Shown piece by piece: positions 1 through 11,594 of a stretch of 64,000 nucleotides of DNA; positions within the stretch are counted from its first letter, which is position 1; every line of letters begins with the position of its first letter. A program made the position numbers and the translations under genes. The stretch is from Calamus simplicifolius (taxonomy: Eukaryota > Streptophyta > Magnoliopsida > Arecales > Arecaceae), in contig UESW01004237.1 in NCBI GenBank assembly GCA_900491605.1, forward strand, positions 62,001 to 126,000, written 5' to 3'. The notes under the pieces are model-generated. The model saw nothing but the letters and a program-made list of their open reading frames with translations, was not told the DNA's origin and searched no databases.

Positions 1-3000
1 TGCCCACGTAGCATGCAACTCCGTAGACGGCACATATAGATCAAGAAGTCCAGACCCATCAGCCGCCAACATCAAGCCTTCAGAATCATGGATGACAAAA
101 GCCGATCCCACCAATCGCCCTTGAACACTACCATCAAAATTGACTTTGACAATCCCTAGTGGGGGGGTTCGCAGGAGATGTAGACCGTACCCCGGTGCGC
201 TGCAGAGGTAGCAGAAGAATCCCAGAAGCTAGGGCTGCCAGAGTCCAAGGAAGACCGATGGATAGTGTACTCAGCAGAAAGAGACATGGTTGTCCTGACA
301 ATCCGGTGGGGAGGGTCAACCACAGTAGTAAAGATATGCCGGTTCTGAGACAACCAGACCTGATAAGCCAAATAGGCAGCTGTAGAGCTCATATGATCCG
401 AATCCCTCCTCGTATCCTGCCGCAGAAAAGTTAGAAGGGAGGTACAAGACAGGGTACTGTGCGCAATCCATGAACAATAGCCCGCGATCTGCCAAGCTGA
501 TCTCGCTCTAGTGCAAGAGAAGATGGCGTGGTCAATAGTCTCCTCCTCAGCACCACATAACGGGCAAGTAGGCTGGATCTCCATGCCCCTTCTAGAGAGG
601 AGGGAGCAAGTAGGAAGGCAAGCCCAGGCCACCTTCCAAATAAAAAGCCGAACACGGGTGGATGGGAAGCCTCCAAATCTAAGACGCCTCCATAGTCCGA
701 CTGGCCTGCGGCCTGAAATCCGCCATGAGGTCCCTGATCGGAGCACTAGTCAAACAGGATCGCCTCCATAGTCTAGTGTCCGAAGAGTGATCCAAAAGGA
801 GGGGAATAGAGAGAATGCGCCGATGCAGATCAACACCAAACAGAGTGGTTATGAGAGAAGAATGCCAGGCCCTGTGATTCTGAATAATAAGGTCAGAAAC
901 TCTCAATCCACTGGGAATGTCAATACTGACAAAAGTGGGCCAATGGGCCAAAGGAATATCAGCCAGCCACGTATCCCGAAGGACATCAACTGACGCTCCA
1001 TCATCGATCATCCAAGAAGTATGTGGAAGCACAGCCGATGCATGACGACAAACCTCCTTCCAGAAAAAGTGTAGCCACGGATAGACTAAGATGGAGTACG
1101 GGTGGTCCAGTCACCATATTTAGCACGCATAAACTAGCTCCATAGACATTTAGGATCTAGCAAGAATCTCGTAGCGTGCCTCCCTTCTCGCTATAAGGGA
1201 CTGTATCCCAAGCCCCCCCTCCAAAATCGGCATACATACAGACTCCCACACCACCAAATCGAGCCCCCGGCTACTTGCGTAGAACCCCAGAGAAAATCTC
1301 TAAACCACCTCTCCATCCTCCTCAAACAAGTCACTGGAATGGCTGCGTTAGAAAGGGTGTAGAGAGGGAGAGCAGTGAGCACAGATTAGATAAGAGTGAT
1401 CCTAGCCATCATAGATAGCCCAGTGACTTGCCATCCATCCAATCTATCACGAACACGGCGCTCCAAACCACGAAAATCAGAGATCCATGGCCGCCTCCCC
1501 ATTATAGGAACACCCAAATAAGATAAGTGATCAGCCTGATGATCAATGCCCAATATGTGCATAATAGAATCCCTCATAGAAGACTTGGTCCTCGGACTGA
1601 AGCTGATCATGGATTTATCTGTATTAACCTTCTGACCAGATGCCCTACAGTAAGACTGAAGTACTGAAGCAAAAGCAGTAGCATTACTAACAGTAGCCCT
1701 TCACAACAATATACAGTCATCAGCAAATAAAAGATGAGATAACACGGGCCCTTGGGGTCCCGCACTGTAAGGAGCTAAATAAAAAGTCTGCTGAGCCTGA
1801 TGAAGAGCCCTAGATAAAGCATCAGCGCTGAGGATAAATAAGAATGGCGATAGCGGGCATCCCTGTCTAAGGCCCACCTCAGAGTGGAAATAGTCCGACT
1901 GACCACCATTAACCATGATGGAGAAGGAGGGCCGATGAACACAGGTCATGATCCATGTAATAAACAACTCATCAAGCCCAAACTGTTGAAGAGATCGGAA
2001 TAAGAAATCCCATCTGACTTTATCATAAGCCCTCTTCATGTCCAGCTTAACAACCATCAGACACTGGTGGGCAGGAGCTCTAAGAATATCATGCATAACC
2101 TCTTGAGCAAGCAGAACATTATCGAAGATACCCCGACCAGTGAGGAATGCCCTCTGCTTAGGAGAAATAAGGCGAGGGATCACCCTTCTCAACCTGGAAA
2201 CCAATAGCCGAGCATAGATCTTATAAAGGGTAGTATAGAGGCTAATAGGTCGAAAATGATGCGGAAACGAAGTATCAGTCCGTTTCGGCACCAGGGTGAC
2301 AAGAGTCCTGTTCCAGTCAGCAGGAATAGATCTGGTCTAAAAAACTAACTGGATAGCATGCACCACATCCTGACACACAATGGCCTAGTAATGACGGAAG
2401 AAAAATAGAGGAAACCCATCAGGCCCCGGGGCCTTATCCGGACCGAGGTTTCAAAGGGCTAACCGAATCTTCTCATCATTAACAGGTCTGGTAAGAAAAA
2501 TATTTTCCTCATCAGTGACCTTAAAAGGAGTTGCCACAGGGGAAACAGAGGGCCCATCCCCAGAAGACTCAGTCCAGCGAGAATGGAAGAACTGTAGAAG
2601 CAGATCCCTGATACCCTGCGAGCTCTCCTGGACATTCCCCTCATCATCAAAGAGCCTCCTAATATGGTTAGAAGCACGGCGTTTTAAGGTGACATAATGA
2701 AAAAATCTAGTATTTCAGTCACCTTCCTTGATCCACTAAATATGGGATCTTTGTCTCCAATAGACCTCCTACTGTCGAAGAAGGGAGTGGTGGAGAGCAA
2801 AATTAGACCTAAGAGAAGATAAGTCAGAATCTTAAAGATAACTAAGCTGATCTTCCTTCTCTTGGAAAGAAGCAATAATGCTCTCCACCTCCTCAATTTG
2901 CCGGAAAATGTCACCCACCACCTCCCTGTTCCATCTGGATAGCCTATGCCTCACAAGCTCCAAGCGTCGAGACAGTCTATATGGCATTGCCTCTGACAGA

Positions 3001-3807
3001 AAGATGCCACACCTCAGATATTAAGGTCCTGGCAGTAGAGTAAGAAGTCCAGAATTTCTCAAATTTAAACTGGCCTGTCCGCTGAACACCCACCTCAGTA
3101 TCAATAAGAATAGGACAATGATCCGAGGTAATTCTGGATAGGTGCATAATAGTAGTAGATGGGAAAAGCTGAATCCATTTGTCTATGGCCAATACACGAT
3201 CCAGCCTTTCCCAAACTCTAGCAGAGCCCTGGCGGTTGTTGCACCAAGTGTTGCACCAAGTGTACCGGGATCCCTAAAACCCCAGGTCAAAAAGATTGGT
3301 AGTGGCAATAAATGACCGAAATTCAGAACTGCCCGTAGACTCCACAAACTGTCTACCGCCTCTCATTTCATTGGCACTAATAATGCAGTTGAAATCCCCT
3401 GCCACCAAGGAAGGAATCCCCTGAGAAAGCAGGGATCGAACCTCATCCCAAAGAATACGGTGGTCCCAAAAATCAGTACTGGCGTAGATACCAGACAGAA
3501 GCCAAGGGATCGTAGATCCTTCAGAGATAACCAAAGCAACATGCTTCCCACAGTGGTGAAACCCATCCACTCTAATATCACTAGATCTCCATAAAGCAAT
3601 AATGCCACCAGATAAGCCATCAGACTCAATAGCATAAGAAGACCAGGTTCTAGATATCTGACGCCTGACATGAGCCAGACTCTCACCCGATAACCGAGTC
3701 TCCAGCAAAACACAGATATCACAACTGTGAAGCTGCATCAACCTCCCAAAAGAGGAGCGAAACGCTGGTTTCAGAGCTCCTTTAACGTTCCATATGAGGA
3801 TCTTCAT
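1..3807 (-). pseudogene. LINE ORF2 polyprotein (endonuclease, reverse transcriptase, zf-RVT, partial RNase H), broken
   Basis: ORF2 nicks target DNA and reverse-transcribes LINE RNA there. The endonuclease starts at 3,807 with ILIWNVKGAL, then LLETR and GDFNCIIS, and continues in another frame with the SDHCPI motif near 3,120. The reverse transcriptase is clearest at 2,291-1,701: FRPISL, QRAFLTGRGIFDN, KLDMKRAYDKV, GLRQGCPLSPFLF and the catalytic FADD near 1,710. A stop follows, and RT thumb sequence resumes at 1,610-1,191. The zf-RVT region lies at about 1,030-430 (RLFIWKVAWACLPT, CPLCGAEEETIDHAIFSC). Residues VNFDGSVQGRLVGSAF near 145-95 begin an RNase H that runs off the window. Several stops and frameshifts show a dead copy. 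Confidence 0.9.
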
Positions 3808-3813
3808 TCAGTA

Positions 3814-5590
3814 TCAGGGGGGCCCCCGATCCCCTAGCATCACCGTGTCAGGAGTACCACAATCAATAGGGACATCCAGTGATGCCCCCCGGTCCTGGCA
3901 GTCCATAGTCTCAACCGCCGGCTCCACCTGGATGGCCTTCTTAAGAAGGCAAACAACTGAGTCATGGGACCGAGTCGTCGGAGAGCTCAGCTGGGGGGCC
4001 TCAGCAGTGACAACATGGGCGAGCACCTCATCAATCTGGTTCAGCTTGGGCACAATGTCTGACAAAGTCCCATGGCCCTTCAAATCACCCGAAGCTGCAG
4101 AGAAGATGAAGGTGGCTTGCGCACTGCCTTTACCACGAGCAGCTAATTTACCTTTGCCTTTTGAAGCTTTAGAAAGCACTTTTGGAGCCGCTGGTTCCAC
4201 GGGTCGGGCTCGCTTAAGTGGCCCAGGATTGGCTTCCAGCCGGGCCTTCGGCCTACCCGCCCATTTGTCAGAACCCAGCAAAGTAAAAGGATTGACCGAT
4301 GTATCAGATAATGTCTTCTGCAAAGAGGGCACAGGCACCCTAAGGCCCCCAACTTGAACTGGCATGGAGACCAGGGACCGGCACGCTAACCCCCCATCCA
4401 CCGAAGCCTTCAGTGACAAGTGAGTCCCAGAGGCAGTTGCAGAAGAAAAAATACTAACACTCTCCTTACCCACATCCGAATGCACTGGAGGCTGATCAAC
4501 CTTCCCCATCGTCATAGCAGAGGAACAGGCAACAACCCCCGCTACTCCATCCCTAGCCGTCGACCTGCGTGCAGTCTTCTTGGGCAGCTGTCAATCCTCC
4601 GAAGAGGACACAAGGGGCTTCCTGAACTTGCTACCAACCTCCGGATCCTTGATGTATGGATTTCTCGGACGCCGCAGAGCTGCCATCCACGGCCCGTACA
4701 GTGGAGAAGAAGAGGGAGAGACACTCTCAGCTTCAGAGCCATAGTCACCTCCCTGATGCAGCGATCCACAGGAGCTGCAAATTCCTTCTAAATGCTCGTA
4801 GATGAAGGGTTGCCAAAATTGATTACTATAGCCACGCACACGCACCCCGGGCCGCAGAGGCTTCCTCAGATTGACTCTGACACAGCCTCTAGCAAACCCT
4901 CCTCTCTTCCTCTCCCTCGTCGCTGCATCAAGGCAGACAAAATCACCAGCAACTGAAAGGATGGAGCTAACGATTGGCTCCGGCCAGAACTCGATGGGAA
5001 GAGAAGGCAGCCGAATCCACAGAAGAACAGAGGAGAGGGAGTCATCGGAAGGGACGCTCCGGTCGCCAGTTCTCCATGGCAATGGGCTGTCCATTGACGA
5101 CCCAAGGTCTGCCCAACGCTAAAGCCTTGGCATCAGGATCAGAGAATCTGAACATGAAGTGACGATGAGCCAAGCACAGAGCTTCAATTCCTCTAGCCGC
5201 ACCAGCTCTGCGAAGCTCCCTGACAATGGCTTCAGGCGGAACCCATCTCGATAGACTTCGGGCAATCACTTCCTTGATCCCCCACTCCTCTGATTCCATG
5301 GCCAGTGCCTCTGCAGGGACCTGTAGGGCCTTCGGGAACCGCTTCTCCAGCGCCGCAACCACTATCGAAGCTGGTGAAGATGACACCCAGTCGAAACGGC
5401 GAGCAGAGGATCGAAATCCAGTTTTTCCCTCACCCGATCTCCCATCCGAGTCGACAGGAGTTGAATTCGATGAAGTTTCCTTCGTCCGGCTGGAAGCCGG
5501 TGCTCCAATACCGGCCATCGCCGGAGATCCGCAACAAACACTCCGATCGCATAAATCTAAAAGCACAACAGAGCACGAAACCTCAGTCAC
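3814..5590 (-). pseudogene. LINE ORF1 (RNA-binding protein, DUF4283 / zinc-knuckle type), frameshifted
   Basis: ORF1 proteins of plant L1 elements bind the LINE RNA. The start at 5,590 opens a frame to 5,042 that contains the DUF4283-like stretch (WVPPEAIVRELRRAG, then FMFRFSDPDAKALALG and NGQPIAMENW). The homology continues in another frame at 5,094-4,591 with VLLWIRLPSLPIEFW and a zinc-knuckle remnant CSSCGSLHQGGDY, in which the last cysteine expected of a CCHC knuckle is tyrosine. A Lys/Ala/Pro-rich tail follows in 4,515-3,814, ending just before the ORF2 start at 3,807. At least one frameshift separates the first two blocks. Family assignment is from recognised motifs; the loss of function is inferred from the frame breaks. 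Confidence 0.8.
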
Positions 5591-5724
5591 ACAAATTTTA
5601 AAGCACTTCGTAGAACTTTAGAACATGAAGGCAAGTGGACCATAAGCAAGATGATTGGCTGTAAATAATTTTGGACACATTTCGATATTTGAAATTAAAA
5701 TTTTTATTTTTCTTGTCAACTCAA

Positions 5725-5741
5725 TCCTGGCCCTCTGGATC
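5725..5741 (+). repeat. Left target-site duplication of the truncated LINE
   Basis: The 17 bases TCCTGGCCCTCTGGATC occur here and again at 6,895-6,911, directly after the LINE poly(A) run. A perfect 17-bp direct repeat flanking a 3'-anchored LINE fragment is the mark of target-primed reverse transcription. Confidence 0.93.
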
Positions 5742-6844
5742 TCTCACCTCTGGCCCTTCGACGTATGTTAGAGTATGGCAGAGATCTTGTCTTTCCAAAG
5801 CCCCTCTTAGGGATCTTATGAAGGTTTTCAGGCCCCAACCCCTGGTCACGAAGGATGCTGCTTGGATCTGGTCGCTTCCTACTCTTCCCCGGGTCTAGGT
5901 ATTCATCTGGAAGCTTCTTTGGGACTGTCTTTCGACGAGTGTCATGCTCTCCCGTAGGGTTTGCCTATCCAGCCGACTTGCTCTCTGTGTGGATTGGAGG
6001 ATGAGACTACAGACCATGCGATCTTCATATGTCCCCGAGCCAAGCAGATTTGGCAGATGATGGGTTATTCCTATAATATGGGTGTTTCGGGATCCCTATG
6101 CTCCCTCTTCTTTCTTGATCTCCGAAGGGCCTCCCAGCTTAAATAAGGTCTCTGGGCGATCACGGCTTATCAGATTTCGATATCGAGGAACCAACTCATC
6201 TTCTCCGATGATGTTACCTTTCCACATCGGCTTGTTAGCAGGATCAGATCTTTGTCTGCGGATTATGCCCAAGCTTTTCATGCTATTGGTCTTGACTCCT
6301 CTGGCCTCTGGGGTTCCCCTGCTGCTTTGGCAGCGAACCGGCATACGGTTTTCATTTCCTGGGAGCCCCCCCACCAGGGTTTATCAAAATCAACTTCGAT
6401 GGGAGTGTCCGTGGCAGAGCTGCTGGTTCTGCGTTTATCATCCGTGGTCCTCAGGGTGATATGCTGGCTGCGGGTGGCTTTGGCACCCTTGATTCCTCTG
6501 TCCCTATGATAGAACTTTATGCAGCATGGGCAGGTATTTCTTATGCCTCTCAGCACTTCCATGCTCATCGTCTCGTTATCGAGGGTGATTCGATGACGGT
6601 TATTCGATGGCTGAGAAAGGAGAATATTTTTAACGGCCCCAGTATTCCTATTCTCAGGGACACATGGTCTATCTTACAGAGAGTTGGTTCTGTCCGGATT
6701 CGACATATCTACCGTGAAGCCAACTCGGCGGCCGACTGGATAGCAGCTTCTGTGGCTCAGCATGCTGCTGGTTGGATTTGGCGGCTGGGGGACCCCTGCC
6801 CCTCTGTCTTAAGCAAATTTTGTATTCTGACCTATCTGGAATAA
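5742..6844 (+). pseudogene. LINE ORF2 3' remnant: zf-RVT plus RNase H (RVT_3 type)
   Basis: The first block (about 5,790-6,140) carries the zinc-binding motif region CSLCGLEDETTDHAIFIC. The second block (6,461-6,844) is an RNase H C-terminal half: an acidic IELYAAWAGISYA helix, LVIEGDSMTVIRWL with its catalytic aspartate, and IRHIYREANSAADWIA with a third conserved region. The first RNase H strand lies in another frame just upstream (near 6,385). RNase H at the C terminus is typical of many plant L1 elements. Stops and frame changes mean no continuous protein is made. Confidence 0.85.
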
Positions 6845-6894
6845 TTTGTACTAGACTAGTATGATTATCCGTTTGTACTCAAAAAAAAAAAAAA
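5742..6894 (+). mobile_element. 5'-truncated L1-type LINE insertion with poly(A) and 17-bp TSD
   Basis: A plus-strand LINE tail of 1,153 bp bounded by perfect 17-bp direct repeats. It begins inside the zf-RVT part of ORF2 and ends in a run of 14 A at 6,881-6,894. The zf-RVT sequence (APLRDLMKVFRP, then CSLCGLEDETTDHAIFICPRA) matches the corresponding part of the minus-strand LINE at 1-5,640, so both belong to one family. Severe 5' truncation is the usual result of incomplete reverse transcription. The intact TSD and poly(A) suggest a fairly young insertion, although the coding frame is already broken. Confidence 0.92.
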
Positions 6895-6911
6895 TCCTGG
6901 CCCTCTGGATC
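6895..6911 (+). repeat. Right target-site duplication of the truncated LINE
   Basis: Perfect 17-bp copy of 5,725-5,741, immediately 3' of the poly(A) run. Confidence 0.93.
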
Positions 6912-7051
6912 GCAAAATCTCATCAACCCAACGTTTTCTAGCAAAAAAAAGATTTTTTTTTTAATGTTTGTTTGTTTGTTTGGACACCTAGCCAACAAAT
7001 TAATCCCCATAGTCTCAAGATGATACAAGGGTTATAAAATTTCGGATGATT

Positions 7052-7075
7052 TTGTGTGTGTGTGTGTGTGTGTGT
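7052..7075. repeat. (TG)n microsatellite
   Basis: About eleven TG dinucleotides in a row. A second compound microsatellite, (CA)n followed by (TA)n with interruptions, lies at 7,484-7,533. The stretch 6,912-7,529 otherwise holds no gene that I can support. Confidence 0.9.
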
Positions 7076-7529
7076 GGTCAAGTCTTAAAATAATTAATTT
7101 CCATTTTGCTTCCAATGGGAGCAAGCATTGCCACAACACGGGAAAAAAAAAAAAGGAGGGTAAGTTGTTGCTTTGGAGATTGAATGACAAAGGTTGATGG
7201 ATTGCTTCAAGGTTGGGAATCCAAGGGAGTCTCTCAGCGTCGTCATAAAATCCATAACTCACGGGTTAAGAAAACGTGGAAGCCACCTGCTCATCAGTGC
7301 GCTAACAGGACGCATTCAACCATTGCTTCAGAGTTGTTCTCCATCCCTGATGGATTCCTTGGCCGGAAAAAGCGAACAAAAAGCCATCAAAAGACAACGT
7401 CACGGCCCCCATCCTTTTGTCTCCATTTTCCATCCATTTGCTGGCTCCATATCTTCAATTGCGCATGTGCGCACGTGCACTCACGCGCGCGCACACACAC
7501 ATACACATATATATATATACACACATATA

Positions 7530-8335
7530 TGTACTGCTGATTCTCATTTTCTGATCCAAACATGGTGCACATTAAGATTTAGATAGTGTTCTTTTATTCT
7601 AATGGATCTACAAAATAGTCTTTACGCAGAAATCATGTATATATATACACACATATATGTACTGCTGATTCTCATTTTCTGATCCAAACATGGTGCACAT
7701 TAAGATTTAGATAGTGTTCTTTTATTCTAATGGATCTATAAAATAGTCTTTACGCAGAAATCACAGGCATGATTCCTATGAAAGACCCATCGAAGCCCAA
7801 ATCAGTAAGAATCTTTAGCAAGCATGTATGAGAATTCTTAGGCTTAAAGAATGCCTTCATAGAGGATAAAAGTCTTGAGCATACCTGGGGAGTCTTAGGA
7901 CTTGATTTTATATGTTGCTCAGGTGGTAAACAGTTACCTAATTTTTCAAAAAGCATTTTTGGGAGTTGGCGTCCAATAAGGCCGAAATCCTGTCAATTAC
8001 GGGGATTAACGGTTGATGAAGCTGACGGATGCTTTATCAAAAATTTAGAATCACATTTCTATTTTGGGAGATTGGTTCCGAAATATCTGGCATGATTTTG
8101 GTGCAGCGATGGCACTTTCATTTGAAAGGATAAGGCTCGGCCCTGCCAAGGTTCGGAGATAGCTCAGCCCTACTAAGGTTCGGAGATAGCTCGGTCTTGC
8201 CGAGGTATAGAGACTGCAGTTGGAGCAATTTATCCTTTTTTGATTGTGGCAATTAGTGGATCAGAATCCGGGAGTGAGTCTTGCCGACTACCACGTCTGA
8301 TAGCTAGTGCAGTGACGATTTTACCCTGTATCGCA
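7530..8335 (+). repeat. 5' LTR with internal 128-bp tandem duplication
   Basis: The first 100 or so bases of the LTR plus the preceding (TA)n stretch are duplicated in tandem with period 128 (TGCTGATTCTC at 7,535 and again at 7,663). The two copies are nearly identical, so the duplication is recent. The LTR then continues to TATCGCA at 8,335. Relative to the 3' LTR it lacks a segment of about 40 bp near 7,826. Confidence 0.75.
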
Positions 8336-8706
8336 TGCCTCCAACTCTCTAGTCCGAAGCATAGGTTAGATCATAGGGAATAGAGTCCACGTGGCTCAAA
8401 ATTAAGGGTAGAATTTGAAATCGCCGAGACGTGTCATGATGGCTTAATTAATGCCAAAGCGCCGTTCCATCATCTATACTTACTGGACGAGTGGAGCCTT
8501 TTTGATTTTCATGCACAGGTGGTTAGTGGAATGGCATGTGACAATCAATTTGAGGGTCGCGATCTTAAGGGTTTTGCGCCATTCTTTTGTTGAGACAGCT
8601 TTAAAAGGAGATGACCGGTGTCTTCTTCGGTCACACTTTCTCAAGACTTTGAATATTTTGTCTCTTTCCTCCTTCCAAAACCAATTGCCTTCTTGACAAA
8701 AAAACT

Positions 8707-9297
8707 ATGGCTGGTTCACTTTTCGCTCGTGCTGAAATCATTTTTGTTGAGGACATAGAGCACCTGACGCGTATTACTTCAACCATCACTACGGTGGATC
8801 TGGAAAGGATTTGCCAGGAGTATCGGATTTCCAATGAGTTCATCTTACAAGTTCCAAATTCTGAACAAAGGGTGACAAGGTTTCCTACACTTGGAATCAT
8901 GTTCTATGAAGAGTGCTTTAAGGCTAGCTTCCGTCTTCCTCTCCACTCAGTCGTTGAGGGCATCATGAGATTCTATAGAATCTGCCCTTCATCGGTGGCA
9001 CCGAATAGCTTGAGGCATATTGTGGGCTGTCTCCCTTTGCAAGATTTTGGGAGCAACTACTACCATGCCGTTGTTTCGGGCTTGCCATAATATCGCCTTC
9101 CCCCAAAGCTCTCCATGGCCTTATATCGGCCCCCAAAAATCTTTCAAGAAAATCGCTGGGATTCCTTCGTCTATAATGGGTTGGAAGTCTCAGTTTTCTA
9201 CCATGCAATCGAGTTTGAGGGCGACCTTCATGATCTTTTGAAGCTGGAGCTTTTGCCATCCTTTAGAATGGAAAGAAGTTGCAGTGACTGCAAATGA
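8707..9297 (+). pseudogene. Plant 'putative gypsy-type transposon' domain (PF04195-like) fragment
   Basis: The frame from 8,707 reads about 127 residues: VDLERICQEYRISNEF, then GIMFYEECFKASFRLPLHS, then GIMRFYRICPSSVAPNSLRHIVG. This matches the layout of the plant 'putative gypsy type transposon' family: a glutamate/phenylalanine-rich entry, a 'FRLPLHP'-like core and a 'APNSWR..V' turn. After a frame break the sequence continues at 9,115-9,297 (RPPKIFQENRWDSFVYNG). These domains precede the gag-like region in non-autonomous plant LTR elements; their molecular function is not established. The annotation is by motif memory and should be confirmed with an HMM search. Confidence 0.55.
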
Positions 9298-9479
9298 GCT
9301 TTCTACATGTAAAAAACTTATCTTGTATTTCTTGTGCTATAGCGCATTTGTAATTTCCTTGCAATAAGATCCATGATAAATAAAATATTCTTTTTTAGTC
9401 ATTCAATTCTTGTGTTGAACTTTTGTCACTTTAGCCCGTTGAGCTTTATAAAGAGAAACCGTAGTTTTCTCAGTCTTTT

Positions 9480-10345
9480 CGAGATATAAATATGACTCGG
9501 CCATACCGAGGTCATAAAATGATTACTTGATCCGACCGAGGCATAAAGAAGGCTCAGCTTTGCTGAGGCTCATAATAAACATACTTTGCCTTGCCATGTC
9601 ATAAGAAAATCCAACCAGTCCTATCGGAGTTCGGAGTATATTTTACTTAGTCCAACCAAGGTACGGAGAAATCTCGGCCATGCCAAAATTTAGAGAACTC
9701 CGATCGGCCTTGCCGAGGCCCGAAAGATTTTTTACTTGGCCCTACCAAGGTACGAAGAAAGCTCGGCCGTGCCGAGGTTTGAAGAACTCGGACCGAGGCC
9801 CAAAGGATTTTTTACTGGCCCTGCCAAGGTACGAAGAAAGCTCGGCCGTACCAAGGTTTGGAGAATTCTAGTAGGCCTTGCCGAGGGCCAGAGGGTTTTT
9901 TACTTGGTCTTACCAAGCTACGAAGAAAGCTTAGTCGTGCCGAGGTTCGGAGAACTCTGGTCGGCCTTATCGAGGCCCAGAGGGTTTTTACTTGGCCTTG
10001 CCAAGGTACAAAGGAAGCTCGGCCATGTCGAGGTTCAGAGAACTCCGTTTGGCCTTGTTGAGGCCTGAAGGGTTTTTTACTTGGCCTTACCAAGGTACAG
10101 AGAAAGCTCAGCCGTGCCGAGGTTCGAAGAACTTCGGTCGGCTTTGCCGAGGCCTAGAGGATTTTTTACTTGGCCCTGTCAAGGTATAGAGAAAGCTTGG
10201 CCATGCCGATGTTTAAAGAACTCCGATCGGCCTTGCTGAGGCCCAAAGGGTCTTTTATTTGGTCCTGCCAAAATACAGAGAAAGCTTGGCCGTGTCAAGG
10301 TTCGAAGAACTCCGGTCGACCTTGCTGAGGCCCGGAGTTATGGAC
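9480..10345. repeat. Tandem array of about 85-90 bp units with CTCGGC...GCCGAG mini-palindromes
   Basis: Each unit has the form 'ggccttgccgaggcccgaaag', a T-run, 'acttggccctaccaaggta', then 'gaaagctcggccgtgccgagg'. It therefore contains two or three short inverted pairs of the type CTCGGCC-n-GCCGAGG or TTGGCC-n-CCAAGG. Roughly nine or ten degenerate units are visible. The same palindrome occurs in both LTRs (near 8,130-8,205 and 11,390-11,462) and in inverted orientation at 11,740-11,945. Units differ by point changes that often keep the pairing, but I could not test this statistically. Confidence 0.8.
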
Positions 10346-10875
10346 CCATGGGTCAACAATTGGGCGAGACCTGCCTTTCATCAACAACTCAGGAAAGATG
10401 ATTATTATTAAAAAGAAACATTTAAATTGAAAATTGAAGCTTTATTACAATGAGCAAAATGGCTCGGTTTAGAAGTACTTCACTGATAATGTGCGTAGAG
10501 GTTATCTAAATTTCATGTTTGGAGGATAACTTCTCTGTCGAAGTTTTGAAAATTTTTAAAGAGTTGCTGAGTAGATGAGGCCAGAAAAGGAACTCCATAG
10601 AGCCTTTGCACTAACTATGCCAAGGCTTGAGCTTGCTGAGCCAGCGCGCTGGCCCTGGGTGACTAGGGCCACAAGCGATGGTGGAGCCTTGGTTGATGAT
10701 GGCTGTGAGGGCACCATGATATTTGTGGGATCAAGCCTCTAAGAAGTATCCTGATCCGAAGCATCATGGGTTGCTCTCTTGTGATTGGCCATTGAGAAAA
10801 TATCCTTATTTCTTGAACCTTATCTCCTTGGTTTCAAGTTTAATGGAACTTGAGGTCCTTCCTCTAGCACCAATC

Positions 10876-11589
10876 TGTTGCTGCTGATTCTCGTTCTCTG
10901 ACCTAGAAGCGGTGCACGTCTGGATCCAGATAGCGTTCTTTCATCCTGATGGACCTGCAAAATAGTCTTCATGCAGGAATCGCAGGGGGTGGTCCCTACG
11001 AAAGACCCTTCAAAGCCCAAATTAGTAAGAATCCTCAGCAAGCAGGTATGAGGAGAAGGTTCTTGTGGAAGGAGTCATAGCCTCTGCTTAGTGTTTTTAG
11101 GCTTAAAGAATGCCTTCAGAGAGCATGAGAGCCTTGAGCATACCTGGGGGGCTTGGGACTTGGTTTTTATGCATTGCCTAGATGGTAAATAGTTATCTAA
11201 TTTTTTAGGCATTTTTGGGAGTTGGCATCTGATAAGGCCAAAATCCCATCAGTTACGGAGATTGGTGGTTGATGAAGCTGACGGATGCTTTATTGAGCAT
11301 TTGGAATTCCGTTTCTATTTTGGGAAATTGGTTTCGAGATATTCGGCATGATCTTGGTGCAGCGATGGCACTTTCATTTGAAAAGATAAGACTTGGCCCT
11401 ACCGAGGTTCGAAGATAGCTCGGCTCTATCAAGGTTCGAAGATAACTCGGTCCTGCCGAGGTATGGAGACTGCAGTTGGCGCAGCTTATCCTTTTCTGAT
11501 TGTGGCGGTTAGTGGATCAAAGCCCGGAAGCGGGTCTTGCCGACTGCAACGTCTACCAACTATTGCAGTGACGATTTTACCCCGTATCA
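10876..11589 (+). repeat. 3' LTR
   Basis: Direct repeat of 7,663-8,335 with many substitutions. It starts TGTTGCTGCTGATTC at 10,876 and ends CCCCGTATCA at 11,589. It retains about 40 bp near 11,055 that the 5' LTR lacks. The visible divergence suggests an old insertion. Confidence 0.75.
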
Positions 11590-11594
11590 ATATA

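Larger units (their letters stand above)
1..5640 (-). mobile_element. L1-type non-LTR retrotransposon (LINE), decayed, 3' end beyond left edge
   Basis: Reading the minus strand from about 5,600 down to 1 gives the order of a plant L1-type LINE: an ORF1 with a DUF4283-like domain and zinc-knuckle remnant, then ORF2 with APE-type endonuclease, reverse transcriptase, zf-RVT zinc-binding region and the start of an RNase H. The reading frame is broken many times, so this copy is not functional. The 3' end and poly(A) lie left of base 1, so no target-site duplication can be checked. The 5' boundary is approximate, just upstream of the ORF1 start at 5,590. The same family supplies the truncated copy at 5,742-6,894. 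Confidence 0.9.
7530..11589 (+). mobile_element. Small LTR retrotransposon with LTRs 7,530-8,335 and 10,876-11,589
   Basis: Two direct copies of one roughly 0.7-kb sequence flank a 2.5-kb interior. Both copies start TGT-TGCTGATTC-like and end TATCGCA or TATCA, so they have TG...CA ends. Shared blocks include GCAGCGATGGCACTTTCATTTG and CTGACGGATGCTTTAT. ATATA occurs just before the left copy (7,525-7,529) and just after the right copy (11,590-11,594), consistent with a 5-bp target duplication, though the site is AT-rich so the match is weak. The interior holds a PF04195-like fragment and a mini-palindrome array but no reverse transcriptase or integrase, so the element is non-autonomous. Orientation is taken from the coding fragment. 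No convincing primer-binding site was seen. Confidence 0.75.
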
